From: a virus
Virus record (IMG/VR): IMGVR_UViG_3300042475_003510
Span: 1 to 55,645 of that record
DNA length: 55,645 nucleotides
Direction: 5' to 3' (one strand)
Shown here in pieces: positions 38,133 to 46,460 of this stretch. The position numbers were made by a program, and so were the translations under genes. Below the pieces are notes generated by a model. It worked only from the letters and a program-made list of their open reading frames with translations, made no database searches and was not told the DNA's origin. The stretch's first letter is position 1; each line of letters starts with the position of its first letter.

Positions 38133-38140
38133 TATTTATG
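38133..38140 (-). promoter_or_regulatory. Late-promoter-like element CATAAATA (minus)
   Basis: CATAAATATATTATAA on the minus strand ends 15 bases before the ATG at 38117. It overlaps the start codon of uvsY on the other strand, so late transcription to the left would compete with early transcription to the right. Confidence 0.35.
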
Positions 38141-38533
38141 GATAATTTGTTCGAAGAGTATGAAAAAGAAATATTTTCTGATACAAAAATTGACGAATTA
38201 AATCTTTTAGAAAAACAATTACAGTTACCAGCCATAAAACATAAATGGGTTGCAAGATTAATTACCCACAAAAGGAAAGTAAACAATCTTGAGAAAAAAA
38301 GAAAAGAGATTAAAGAAATAGTTTTATCTAAAATGAGCGATATCCCCAAAGGAATACCAAAAAAATTATTAGATGCTAAAATTGACACAACCGAAGAGAT
38401 TCAAAAGATAGACGAAGAAATAGAAAAACATAGTATAATGATAGAATATTTGGAAAAAGTTGAACAAATATTTAAATCTATGAGTTACGATCTTAAAAAT
38501 ATTATAGATATTAATAAATTAGAAACTACATGA
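38138..38533 (+). CDS. uvsY: UvsY-like recombination mediator
   Basis: A protein of 131 residues, close to T4 UvsY (137). It is helical throughout with the same layout: an N-terminal FSDTKIDELNLLEKQLQLP, HKWVARLITHKRKVNNLEKK (T4 has a W followed by a Lys-rich helix), and a C-terminal IMIEYLEKVEQIFKSMSYDL followed by KNIIDINKLE, matching the T4 ending around an ALDAIKSRGFAIKHIQDMR segment in pattern. UvsY loads the UvsX recombinase on gp32-coated DNA. It overlaps uvsW by 4 bases, as T4 keeps uvsW and uvsY together. Confidence 0.75.
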   Translation: MDNLFEEYEKEIFSDTKIDELNLLEKQLQLPAIKHKWVARLITHKRKVNNLEKKRKEIKEIVLSKMSDIPKGIPKKLLDAKIDTTEEIQKIDEEIEKHSIMIEYLEKVEQIFKSMSYDLKNIIDINKLETT

Positions 38534-39957
38534 TAAAAATTAAATTTAGCGGTAAAAAGAAAAACCTCCTGCAATTAGAAGGAGATCCTTCTTTTATAGC
38601 ATTATTAAGAGAAAGATTTTCTGTTCAGAATCCAGCATATCGTAGCAATAATCCATTTGTACAACCTAGATTATATTGTATAACTCCATCAGGTAAATTT
38701 GAGATAGGTCTTCTTAAAGAAATATCTAATGCAATAGCAAACGAAGGTTTTGGTGTAGAAATTGAAGACGATATTAAAAAAGTATTCAGTCCTATAAATG
38801 TTGAAACTTGTTTTAATTTAATTCCATTAAATATGGATTATAGAGATTATCAAGAACAAGCAATTAAGCAAACTATTGCACATGGAAGGGGTGTTATTAT
38901 TTTACCTACAGCAAGTGGTAAAACTTATGTTATGGCAGGATTGATTAAAAACATCAAACTTATGTTGAATAATCCAGATGCCAAAACTTTAGTATTAGTT
39001 CCTTCGATACAATTAGTGGAACAGACGTATAAAGATTTTTTAGATTACGGATTAACTGATATAACAAAATGGTCTGGTAAAAATAAACCAGACTTTGAAA
39101 ATTCTAAAATTATTATAGCTGGTACACAAATATTATTAAGCAAAACCACTGACTTATCTATTCTATCACAAATTGACCTGTTCTTATGTGATGAGGTTCA
39201 CGGAATTAGGAAAGGAAACAGTATTAATAAGATTTTTAATTTGTTAGATACACCATATACGTTTGGATTTACAGGCACAATGCCCCCTTCTCTCATAGAT
39301 CAATGGAATATAATTGGAAAATTCGGACCCATAAATTATGAAGAAAAAACCAAAACATTAGAACAAAAAGATTATATTGCAACATTTAAGATCATAATTT
39401 TAAGAATAAAACACGATAGCTTACCATCACATATCGCAGTTCCTGATCGATCATTGGAGTCTTTTCAAAGAGAATTAGAATTTTTATTACAAAATAAAAA
39501 AAGAAATGAAATGATCTGTAATTTAGCTAATAAACTACAAAATAATACTATCATAATGGTTGATAGAATTGACCATGGAGTAGTTTTGACTAATATACTG
39601 CGTAATATTACAAAAAGACCCCATTATTTCATTCAAGGATCTACAGAAATTGAAGAAAGAGAGAATATAAGAAAACTCATGAATGAAAAAAACGATGTAA
39701 TTGTTGTGGCTATGTCAAAAATATTTAGTACGGGTATTAATATACCTAATTTACATAATATAATTTTTGCTTCTGCTGGTAAAGCTAAAATTAAAATTAT
39801 GCAATCTATTGGAAGAGCACTAAGACTACATCCCAATAAAAAAGTTGCAAATATCTTTGATATAAGCGATAATACAATATATAGTCGTAAACATTTAAAA
39901 CAAAGATTAGACTTATATGATAAAGAAAATTATTTATATGAAATAAAAGACCTATGA
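38530..39957 (+). CDS. uvsW: UvsW-like recombination/branch-migration helicase
   Basis: A protein of 475 residues. An N-terminal domain of about 95 residues (double-stranded DNA binding in T4 UvsW) precedes the helicase core: YRDYQEQAIKQTI, Walker A ILPTASGKTYVM (about 124-135), motif II LCDEVHGIR, motif III GFTGTMP and motif VI QSIGRALRLHP. UvsW unwinds branched DNA, moves Holliday junctions and clears R-loops so that T4-type replication changes from origin to recombination start. Both stops and starts overlap the neighbours by 4 bases. Confidence 0.9.
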   Translation: MIKIKFSGKKKNLLQLEGDPSFIALLRERFSVQNPAYRSNNPFVQPRLYCITPSGKFEIGLLKEISNAIANEGFGVEIEDDIKKVFSPINVETCFNLIPLNMDYRDYQEQAIKQTIAHGRGVIILPTASGKTYVMAGLIKNIKLMLNNPDAKTLVLVPSIQLVEQTYKDFLDYGLTDITKWSGKNKPDFENSKIIIAGTQILLSKTTDLSILSQIDLFLCDEVHGIRKGNSINKIFNLLDTPYTFGFTGTMPPSLIDQWNIIGKFGPINYEEKTKTLEQKDYIATFKIIILRIKHDSLPSHIAVPDRSLESFQRELEFLLQNKKRNEMICNLANKLQNNTIIMVDRIDHGVVLTNILRNITKRPHYFIQGSTEIEERENIRKLMNEKNDVIVVAMSKIFSTGINIPNLHNIIFASAGKAKIKIMQSIGRALRLHPNKKVANIFDISDNTIYSRKHLKQRLDLYDKENYLYEIKDL

Positions 39958-40733
39958 AAAAGAAAACTAAAGACAAAACCCCTAAGAAAAAAAATATAAT
40001 AAAAAAAACTATTAAAAAAAACATTTCTAAAAGCAAAGAACTCAACGAAGTTAAAACAAAACCTATAGTAAATAAAAAACCAAAAAAAAGAAGAAGAAAA
40101 TTAGAAGAAAACATAGACGAACTTGCGGAATATGAAGATCATCTTCTCACAGAAGAAGATTTTGAACAAGAATTAGAATTAAGTTTAAAAAAACGTCTTG
40201 GATATAGCGAAGAAGATGAATTAGAAGAAACAGAAGAAGTAGAAGAACCCGAAGAAGTAGAGGAAGTAGAAATTTTAGGGGTTCCTTATAAAAACAAAAG
40301 ACCAAAGGTTCCAAAAGAAAAATTTTATGTTGATCCCAAACATTTTGATGATGAAATTGTGAAATATTATGAATCTGGTGTTATATCAAATGATTTAGCT
40401 GAAATGGTTAGTAAGATTGCCAACAAATTAAGCTTTTCATCAAATTTTGCGGGTTATACGTATAGAGAAGAAATGGTGGGAGATGGTATTGTTCGTATGT
40501 TTAAAGCACTAATGTCAAAAAAATACGACAGAGAAAAAGGAACCAACCCATTTTCTTACTTTACAAGAATCGCCTTCAATGCTTTTAGAAATAGAATTAA
40601 AAAAGAAAAACACATTCACGAAGCACAAGAAAGATATCAACAAGAATATATGATGGTATCCGAAGGATATACTAATTTACTAAAAAATAACCAAATTAGT
40701 ATAACAAAAGATTTATTAGATAGATATGATTGA
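39954..40733 (+). CDS. 55: Late-transcription sigma factor, T4 gp55-like, with long charged N-terminus
   Basis: A protein of 259 residues against 185 in T4. Residues about 140-230 match the gp55 core: IANKLSFSSNFAGYTYREEM, VGDGIVRMFKAL, NPFSYFTRIAFNAFRNRIKK, as in T4 [21 protein letters not shown] and ITQACFNAFVQRIKKE. gp55 joins host RNA polymerase and directs it to TATAAATA promoters together with the sliding clamp. Residues 1-60 are Lys-rich and residues 60-105 are Glu-rich (EELEETEEVEEPEEVEEVE-like), a polyampholyte extension not present in T4. It overlaps gene 47 by 8 bases. Confidence 0.85.
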   Translation: MKKKTKDKTPKKKNIIKKTIKKNISKSKELNEVKTKPIVNKKPKKRRRKLEENIDELAEYEDHLLTEEDFEQELELSLKKRLGYSEEDELEETEEVEEPEEVEEVEILGVPYKNKRPKVPKEKFYVDPKHFDDEIVKYYESGVISNDLAEMVSKIANKLSFSSNFAGYTYREEMVGDGIVRMFKALMSKKYDREKGTNPFSYFTRIAFNAFRNRIKKEKHIHEAQERYQQEYMMVSEGYTNLLKNNQISITKDLLDRYD

Positions 40734-41757
40734 TTGTGTTAATGCTAAAATAGGAAGTTTTTCTGATATTCATATAGGGTTATATCAAGATAACCCTATA
40801 TGGCACGATATATCTTTAAAATTCGCAGAAAATGTATCAACCTTTTATAAAAAAGAAGGTATTAAAGACATAATCATACCTGGTGATATATTTCATAACA
40901 GATCAGAGATATCAGTAAGAACAATACATACTGCAAAACGTTTTTTTGACTATTTTAAAGATTTTAATATCATAATATCTGCTGGTAATCATGATTCTTT
41001 CTTAAAAGAAAAAGCAGAAATAAATTCTATATGTATATTTGATGGTTGGTCAAATATAACTATTGTTGATAAACAACCCCATGTTATAGAAACATCTAAC
41101 GGCACAACAATTTCGCTGGTACCATGGGGTACACCAGTAGAAAGCATCCCCCATACCGATATATGTTTTGGTCATTTTGAAATTAATACGTTTTACATGA
41201 ACACTTACAGAGCTTGTGAAAAGGGTGAAGACTCTACTAATTTATTAAGTAAAAGTCCGTTTATTATATCAGGCCATTTTCACAAAAAAGACCATAGAAC
41301 GTATAAAAAAGGTCAAATTTTATACTTGGGAAGTCCATATCAACACAATTTTGGCGATTATGGTGATGACAGAGGTTATTATATAATAAATTTGGATACT
41401 AAAACGTTTAATTATTATTCAAATACTTTTTCGCCTAAATTTATAAAAATTAACAAAGAAAATTTAGAAGAAAAAACAATTAAAAATGTTTTAGAAAATA
41501 ATTTTGTACATTTATCTTTAGATTCGTCTGTTAAAAATGATGAAATTAATAAAATAATAACTCAATTAAAAACATATAAACCGAATGATATAAAAATTGA
41601 ATATCAAAACACAGAAGAAGAGAAAAACACAGAAAAAACTTACGATTCTATAGATATATTAGAAAATATTTATGAATATGTTCAAACTTTAGATATTGAA
41701 AGCAAAAATGAAGTTGTTAATTATCTAACAGATGTGTATAATAGTATAAACAAATGA
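40726..41757 (+). CDS. 47: Recombination endonuclease subunit gp47 (SbcD/Mre11-like)
   Basis: A protein of 343 residues. Metallophosphoesterase motifs are all present: GSFSDIHIG (Asp14, His16), IPGDIF (Asp54), SAGNHDS (Asn88, His89), CFGHFE (His150) and SGHFHKKDH (His184, His186). The C-terminal cap is Lys/Glu-rich. gp47 forms with gp46 the nuclease that resects DNA ends for recombination-dependent replication. In T4 the two genes are neighbours; here ten glycan genes lie between them. The stop overlaps the first glycan gene by 4 bases (ATGA). Confidence 0.9.
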   Translation: MIDCVNAKIGSFSDIHIGLYQDNPIWHDISLKFAENVSTFYKKEGIKDIIIPGDIFHNRSEISVRTIHTAKRFFDYFKDFNIIISAGNHDSFLKEKAEINSICIFDGWSNITIVDKQPHVIETSNGTTISLVPWGTPVESIPHTDICFGHFEINTFYMNTYRACEKGEDSTNLLSKSPFIISGHFHKKDHRTYKKGQILYLGSPYQHNFGDYGDDRGYYIINLDTKTFNYYSNTFSPKFIKINKENLEEKTIKNVLENNFVHLSLDSSVKNDEINKIITQLKTYKPNDIKIEYQNTEEEKNTEKTYDSIDILENIYEYVQTLDIESKNEVVNYLTDVYNSINK

Positions 41758-42500
41758 AAACCGGAATTGGAATATTAGATCTATATGATGATGAAAGTCT
41801 TAAAGACCTTTTATCAAAGGTACCACAAGATGCTTATATATCAGTTATAAGCAATCGCAAAAATCCTTATAAACCAGAAGTAGACAATTATATAAGCGTA
41901 GGAGATTCGTCCTTGGCTAATATGAAAAATTTACTTTTATACGATTTTAGGATTAAAAATCTTGATTATTATTATTTAATACACACTGATCAAGTATTAA
42001 ATGATGCCGATGATTTTAATAAAATTAAAAAGATTTCCGAAACTTTTGGAACATGGTTTTTAACTGGTAATATAGGAGATAAAACACTCGATATTGAAGA
42101 TGATAATGGTTCAGTTTTAAAATTATCACAAAAATTAAACTCAAAATTTCTTTTTACATTTAAAGGAATATTAAAAAATGTTGGATTCTTTGATGAAAGA
42201 TTTATTAATACACAAAACTTAGATGTCTTGGATTATATTATTCGTTTAAAACAAAAAAACTTATATGTAGCAGATGGTTATTATCCAACAATTTCATTAC
42301 CAATTGTTGAAAACAGAAAAACAATGAGCAATGCTTATATACAAGATTTTCCTAGTGAAGAAATGTCAGTAAGACATTCTTATGGGTTGTTTGTACATTT
42401 ACACAAATACATTCCTAATCATAGTGATCCTCAACCTAAAAAAGAAGAAGAGGTTTTAAACTCTGTTGAAAATTTACAAAAAAATTATTCTAAAAAATAA
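41754..42500 (+). CDS. Glycosyltransferase-like protein (GT-A fold candidate)
   Basis: A protein of 248 residues. The order of elements fits GT-A enzymes: TGIGILDLYDDESLKDLL, YISVISNRKNPY, a helix, YYYLIHTDQVLNDADDFNK at the place of the acidic metal site, and GFFDERFINTQNLDVLDYII as the acceptor-side motif. The usual DxD is not clear (HTDQ instead), so it may be inactive or metal-free. It is the first gene of the ten-gene cassette and is coupled to gene 47. The acceptor is unknown. Confidence 0.55.
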   Translation: MKTGIGILDLYDDESLKDLLSKVPQDAYISVISNRKNPYKPEVDNYISVGDSSLANMKNLLLYDFRIKNLDYYYLIHTDQVLNDADDFNKIKKISETFGTWFLTGNIGDKTLDIEDDNGSVLKLSQKLNSKFLFTFKGILKNVGFFDERFINTQNLDVLDYIIRLKQKNLYVADGYYPTISLPIVENRKTMSNAYIQDFPSEEMSVRHSYGLFVHLHKYIPNHSDPQPKKEEEVLNSVENLQKNYSKK

Positions 42501-42505
42501 ATTAT

Positions 42506-43942
42506 ATGATTTTCGTAGGTATAGTTACATGTAATCGACCAGATTATTTTAATAAATGTTATGAGTCTGTTAAAAATGCTAATAACGTAGACGTTATTGC
42601 TGTATGTAATGACGGAAAAGACGAAGTTCTTTTAGACTCAAATTCTTTATACATAAAACATAAAGAAAATAAAGGTGTAGGTATTAGCAAAAATGATTTA
42701 TTGAGGTTAGCATTGGAAAATCCTAAAATAGAACACATCTTTTTATTAGAAGATGATATGATTGTCAAAGATCCTGATGTTTTTAATGTATATGTTAAAG
42801 CTGCTAAAAAATCAGGAATATATCATTTAAATTTTGGACCAGGATCTCCTTTTAATAGAAAACAAAACTTTAATTTTGATTTACATAATAGACATTTGTG
42901 TAAAAATGATTCAGAATTAAATCCTAAGTTAAAAGTAGAGTATAGCGAAGACGTAGAAGTTTGGTTTTATGAGCATACGGTTGCTATGCTGTCTTATTTT
43001 CACAGGTCTGTATTAGAGGATGTAGGATTACACGATGAAAGGTTTTATAATGCATGGGAACATGTAGACTTAACATACAGAATAATAAAAGCAGGATATC
43101 ATCCTCCTTTTTGGTGGTTTGCTGATGTTGCTAATAGCGATAAATTGATCGATGTTGCTCCTGAAGCTATAGAAAAAAGTTCAATTGCTAAAGATACCGA
43201 ACAGTGGCAAAAAAATGTATATGGTGGTAGAGAAGTATATAAAGAAAAACATAATCACTACCCAAACAACCCACCGTATCTTTCCAAAGAAGACGTTATA
43301 CGTATAATTAAGCGTCTAAAAAGAAAGAGTGATCTTTTAGAAAAAGAAAAATCTAATAATTTAACAGATAAGTTGCCAGATATATCTCAGATACCAGAAG
43401 AATTTGAAGAATTAATAAATGTTTATAAAACATTAAAACCTAAAAATGTATTAGAAATTGGATCTTTGTTAGGTTGGTCTTTAAAAAGGTTTATTAAAAA
43501 TGCAGAAGATAGTGCTAATATTATTTCTATCGATTATCCTGTAAGAGACTTTGTAGGACCCAATGATCAACGTGTTGACCAACAAGAGTATGGTCATATG
43601 ATTCTTTGGAAAAAATGGGCTAAAGAAAAAAACATAAATTTGACAGTTTTACCTTACTCGTCTTTTCAACAAAGCACACTTGAACAAGTAAAAAGTGTAA
43701 CAAAAGAGTTAGATTTTCTTTTTATAGACGGAGATCATAGATATGAGGCAATAAAAAATGATTTTTATATGTATTATCCTTTAGTAAGGAAAGGAGGTAT
43801 TATTGCTCTCCATGATATTGCAGAAAACGAAGAGGGTGGTGGTCATAAATTTTGGAATGAGATAAAAAATAAATTTAAACACAAAGAATTTTTATTATCC
43901 GATAAAAAAGATAAAGGTATTGGAGTAGTATATGTCGAATAA
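42506..43942 (+). CDS. GT2-like glycosyltransferase fused to a class I methyltransferase
   Basis: A protein of 478 residues with two domains. Residues 1-230 are GT-A: MIFVGIVTCNRPDYFNKC, NKGVGISKNDLLRLAL, FLLEDDMIVKDP (acidic motif), and VGLHDERFYNAWEHVDLTYR as the late motif. Residues about 305-478 are a SAM-dependent methyltransferase of the Methyltransf_24/CmcI type: KNVLEIGSLLGWSLKRF, LDFLFIDGDHRYEAIKND and GGIIALHDIAENEEGGG. The fusion suggests that a sugar is added and then methylated by one protein. It overlaps the next gene by 11 bases. Confidence 0.8.
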   Translation: MIFVGIVTCNRPDYFNKCYESVKNANNVDVIAVCNDGKDEVLLDSNSLYIKHKENKGVGISKNDLLRLALENPKIEHIFLLEDDMIVKDPDVFNVYVKAAKKSGIYHLNFGPGSPFNRKQNFNFDLHNRHLCKNDSELNPKLKVEYSEDVEVWFYEHTVAMLSYFHRSVLEDVGLHDERFYNAWEHVDLTYRIIKAGYHPPFWWFADVANSDKLIDVAPEAIEKSSIAKDTEQWQKNVYGGREVYKEKHNHYPNNPPYLSKEDVIRIIKRLKRKSDLLEKEKSNNLTDKLPDISQIPEEFEELINVYKTLKPKNVLEIGSLLGWSLKRFIKNAEDSANIISIDYPVRDFVGPNDQRVDQQEYGHMILWKKWAKEKNINLTVLPYSSFQQSTLEQVKSVTKELDFLFIDGDHRYEAIKNDFYMYYPLVRKGGIIALHDIAENEEGGGHKFWNEIKNKFKHKEFLLSDKKDKGIGVVYVE

Positions 43943-44759
43943 TATAACATTTGTTACACATTTAAGGTACGATAATCCAGACAGAATAAGCAATCTTCAA
44001 ACAATGATTGATTATTACAGTCAAAATTTTCCAGAATCAAAATTTATTTTCGTGGAAGACGATTATGAACATAATAAAAATTTTGATAAAGTTAAATGGA
44101 AAAAAGGATCAACTTCTTATTATTTTTTAAAAAATACAGGGACATATCATAGAACCAAAGCATTAAATTATGGGTTTAATGAGGCAAAAACACCTATAGT
44201 TGTTTCCATGGATACTGATTGTATTGTTTCTAATAAATCTATATTAGAATGCGAACAAGAATTGTTGAATGGTGCTACTGCCGCATGGCCTTATAATGGT
44301 TATTTTATCGATGTAGATTATAATCTAAAAAACTTCTTCACTCAAAATTCTTTAGATTATAATATATTATTATCCAATCTTGATGGATGTTTAGAGTTGC
44401 CTATATGTGCATCTTACAAAAATTATTCTGTAAGGTGTACAAGTACAGTTCATTTAGGTGTAGGTGGAATTGTTATGTTCAACAAAGAACTATTTTTGAA
44501 AATAGGAGGTTACAATGAAAATTTTGTAGGTTGGGGCTGTGAAGATAATGAAGTAGAATATAGGTTAAAAACCTTGAATCAATTATATTATAGAGATAAA
44601 GATAAATCGTCTATATGTTTTCATTTATATCATGCACAAGCACAAAGGGCAGAGAATCCATTCTATGATAGAAATGGTAAATTGTTAAACGAAATACAAG
44701 GAATGGATGAAGCTAATCTTTTGAAACATATATTAACTTGGAAAAATGATAACGTTTAG
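43932..44759 (+). CDS. Galactosyltransferase-like protein with GT7 C-terminal motif
   Basis: A protein of 275 residues. The start NITFVTHLRYDNPDRISNLQ and IFVEDDYEHN open a GT-A fold; VVSMDTDCIVSN holds the DxD. LKIGGYNENFVGWGCEDNEV is the signature of the C-terminal domain of beta-1,4-galactosyltransferases (Glyco_transf_7C; GWGxED). The family adds Gal or GalNAc in beta linkage. It stands directly before the GT11-like gene, which it overlaps by 14 bases. Beta-galactosyl transfer is inferred from the motif. Confidence 0.75.
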   Translation: MSNNITFVTHLRYDNPDRISNLQTMIDYYSQNFPESKFIFVEDDYEHNKNFDKVKWKKGSTSYYFLKNTGTYHRTKALNYGFNEAKTPIVVSMDTDCIVSNKSILECEQELLNGATAAWPYNGYFIDVDYNLKNFFTQNSLDYNILLSNLDGCLELPICASYKNYSVRCTSTVHLGVGGIVMFNKELFLKIGGYNENFVGWGCEDNEVEYRLKTLNQLYYRDKDKSSICFHLYHAQAQRAENPFYDRNGKLLNEIQGMDEANLLKHILTWKNDNV

Positions 44760-45561
44760 AAATTTAGGAAAACATGGAGAATTCGGAAACCAGCTATTTC
44801 AAATAGCTGCTGTTATAGGTACTGCCATCAAAAACAATACAGTTTTTAATTTTCCGAAATGGCAAGGTTTAATATCTGGAACAGAGTATTCAACATATTT
44901 TAAAAATCCAATTCCAGAATCAGTAAACATTAATGACCATTTTGATGTTTATATGGAGCCATCTTTTTCGTATAACGAGATACCATATCAGATGAATCAA
45001 AAATTAGACTTGTTTGGTTATTTTCAAAGCGAAAAGTACTTCTTACACTGTAAAAATGAAATTATAAATTTTTTCGAACCTTCAGAATTAATTTTTAAAA
45101 AAATAAAAAACTTAGATTATAAAAACTCTGTGAGTTTACAATTAAGGTTTTATGATAATAAAAGACAATATTCAAATCACCTTGTTATGAACGATCCTTC
45201 GTATGGTGATTTATATTATACAGTTGAAGAGAATATTCCATATTTACAACAAGCTATAAATTTTTTTGGGAAAGATAAAAATTATTTTGTAACTACAAAT
45301 AACTTTGAAAAGGCTAAACAAATGTTTGGTGCTTATAGTAATTTTTATTTTTTGGAAAAATATTCATATTTAGAACAGTTTTTTATACAAAGTTTGTGCG
45401 AGCACAATATTATTACAAATTCGTCTTTTGGGTGGTGGGGTGCTTGGTTAAATAAAAATTTACATAAAATAGTTTTTGCGCCTTGCTTATGGTTTAAGCC
45501 AAATCATAAATCCAAAGAAGAAAGTAAAGATTTATATCCTGAAACTTGGAAAGTTTTATAA
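44746..45561 (+). CDS. Alpha-1,2-fucosyltransferase-like protein (GT11)
   Basis: A protein of 271 residues. The N-terminal motif GEFGNQLFQIAAVIGTA matches the GT11 G-x-LGNQLFQYA pattern, and the C-terminal NSSFGWWGAWLNKNLHKIVF matches NSSFSWW-A-L of this family. GT11 enzymes move fucose from GDP-fucose to the 2-position of galactose, making H-type glycans. The donor-binding HxRRxD motif is altered: the aligned place reads QLRFYD. No GDP-fucose synthesis genes are seen in the window, so it would need host GDP-fucose or use another donor. Confidence 0.75.
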   Translation: MITFRNLGKHGEFGNQLFQIAAVIGTAIKNNTVFNFPKWQGLISGTEYSTYFKNPIPESVNINDHFDVYMEPSFSYNEIPYQMNQKLDLFGYFQSEKYFLHCKNEIINFFEPSELIFKKIKNLDYKNSVSLQLRFYDNKRQYSNHLVMNDPSYGDLYYTVEENIPYLQQAINFFGKDKNYFVTTNNFEKAKQMFGAYSNFYFLEKYSYLEQFFIQSLCEHNIITNSSFGWWGAWLNKNLHKIVFAPCLWFKPNHKSKEESKDLYPETWKVL

Positions 45562-46460
45562 TGAGAAGTTTAGTAACAGGTGGACAAGGATTTATTGGAA
45601 GCGTTTTAGTAAAAAAGCTACTAAACGAATGTAAAGATGATGTGATTGTTATTGATAATAACAGTTCAAATAACAAAAATAATTTTAATGTTAAAGGAGC
45701 CAAATATTACAATGTAGATTTAAATAATTTTGACAAAATATTTCCTTTATTTAAAGACGTTGACAGGGTATTTCATTTAGCAGCAGACGTTTCTATAGAG
45801 TTTTGTAATAAAAATCCCAGAATATCAGGTATTAATAACTCTAACATAACTCTTAATACACTAGAATGTTGTCGATTAAATAAAGTTAAAAAATACATTT
45901 ATTCGTCAACTTCTGCTGTATATGAACAAAAAAATACTAAATTGAAAGAAACCGACAATGTTCGTCCTTTAAATTTATATTCAGCATCCAAATTATTTGG
46001 AGAAAATTTATGTAAAATATATTACGACCTTTATGGTGTAGAAACAATTTGTTTGCGCTATTTTAATGTTTTCGGTTCTTCAATGAAGAAAAGTCCATAT
46101 TCTTCTGTTTTAGTTAATTTTTTAAATAATGAGTCAGAAAATAAACCATTAATTGTACATGGTAATGGTAAACAAACAAGAGATTTTGTATTTGTTGAAG
46201 ATGTAGCACAAGCAAACATCATAGCATCAACACTAAAATTGAAAAAATATGGTAAGATTTACAATATAGGTTCTGGTAAAAGCATGTCTATAATAGACTT
46301 AGCAAAAAAAATTTCAAATAATATTACTTTTGTAAAATCACGAAGTGGTGATATAAAGAATAGTTGTTCTGATATTAAAAGATTAAAAAAAGACTTTAAT
46401 TGGAAACCTGAAGTGAAAATTGAAAAATGGTTAAATAAAATAATTAAAACAAATGTATAA
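45561..46460 (+). CDS. NAD-dependent nucleotide-sugar epimerase/dehydratase (GalE-like)
   Basis: A protein of 299 residues from ATG 45561, sharing one base with the previous stop (TAATG); a TTG at 45546 is less likely. LVTGGQGFIGSVLVKKLL is the Rossmann GxxGxxG motif, VFHLAADVS the second NAD motif, YSSTSAVYE carries the catalytic Ser/Thr, and YSASKLFGE the YxxxK pair. YFNVFGSSM and QTRDFVFVEDVAQA are typical of UDP-sugar 4-epimerases. It may supply UDP-Gal or UDP-GalNAc to the GT6 enzyme that follows and overlaps it by 8 bases. The exact sugar is not certain. Confidence 0.85.
   Translation: MRSLVTGGQGFIGSVLVKKLLNECKDDVIVIDNNSSNNKNNFNVKGAKYYNVDLNNFDKIFPLFKDVDRVFHLAADVSIEFCNKNPRISGINNSNITLNTLECCRLNKVKKYIYSSTSAVYEQKNTKLKETDNVRPLNLYSASKLFGENLCKIYYDLYGVETICLRYFNVFGSSMKKSPYSSVLVNFLNNESENKPLIVHGNGKQTRDFVFVEDVAQANIIASTLKLKKYGKIYNIGSGKSMSIIDLAKKISNNITFVKSRSGDIKNSCSDIKRLKKDFNWKPEVKIEKWLNKIIKTNV

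Noticed and set aside
38125-38388. Minus-strand open frame of 87 codons over uvsY, and another at 39806-40114 over the uvsW/gene 55 junction.
   Set aside because: Both are hydrophobic mirror frames of Lys-rich helical proteins and conflict with well-supported genes on the plus strand.
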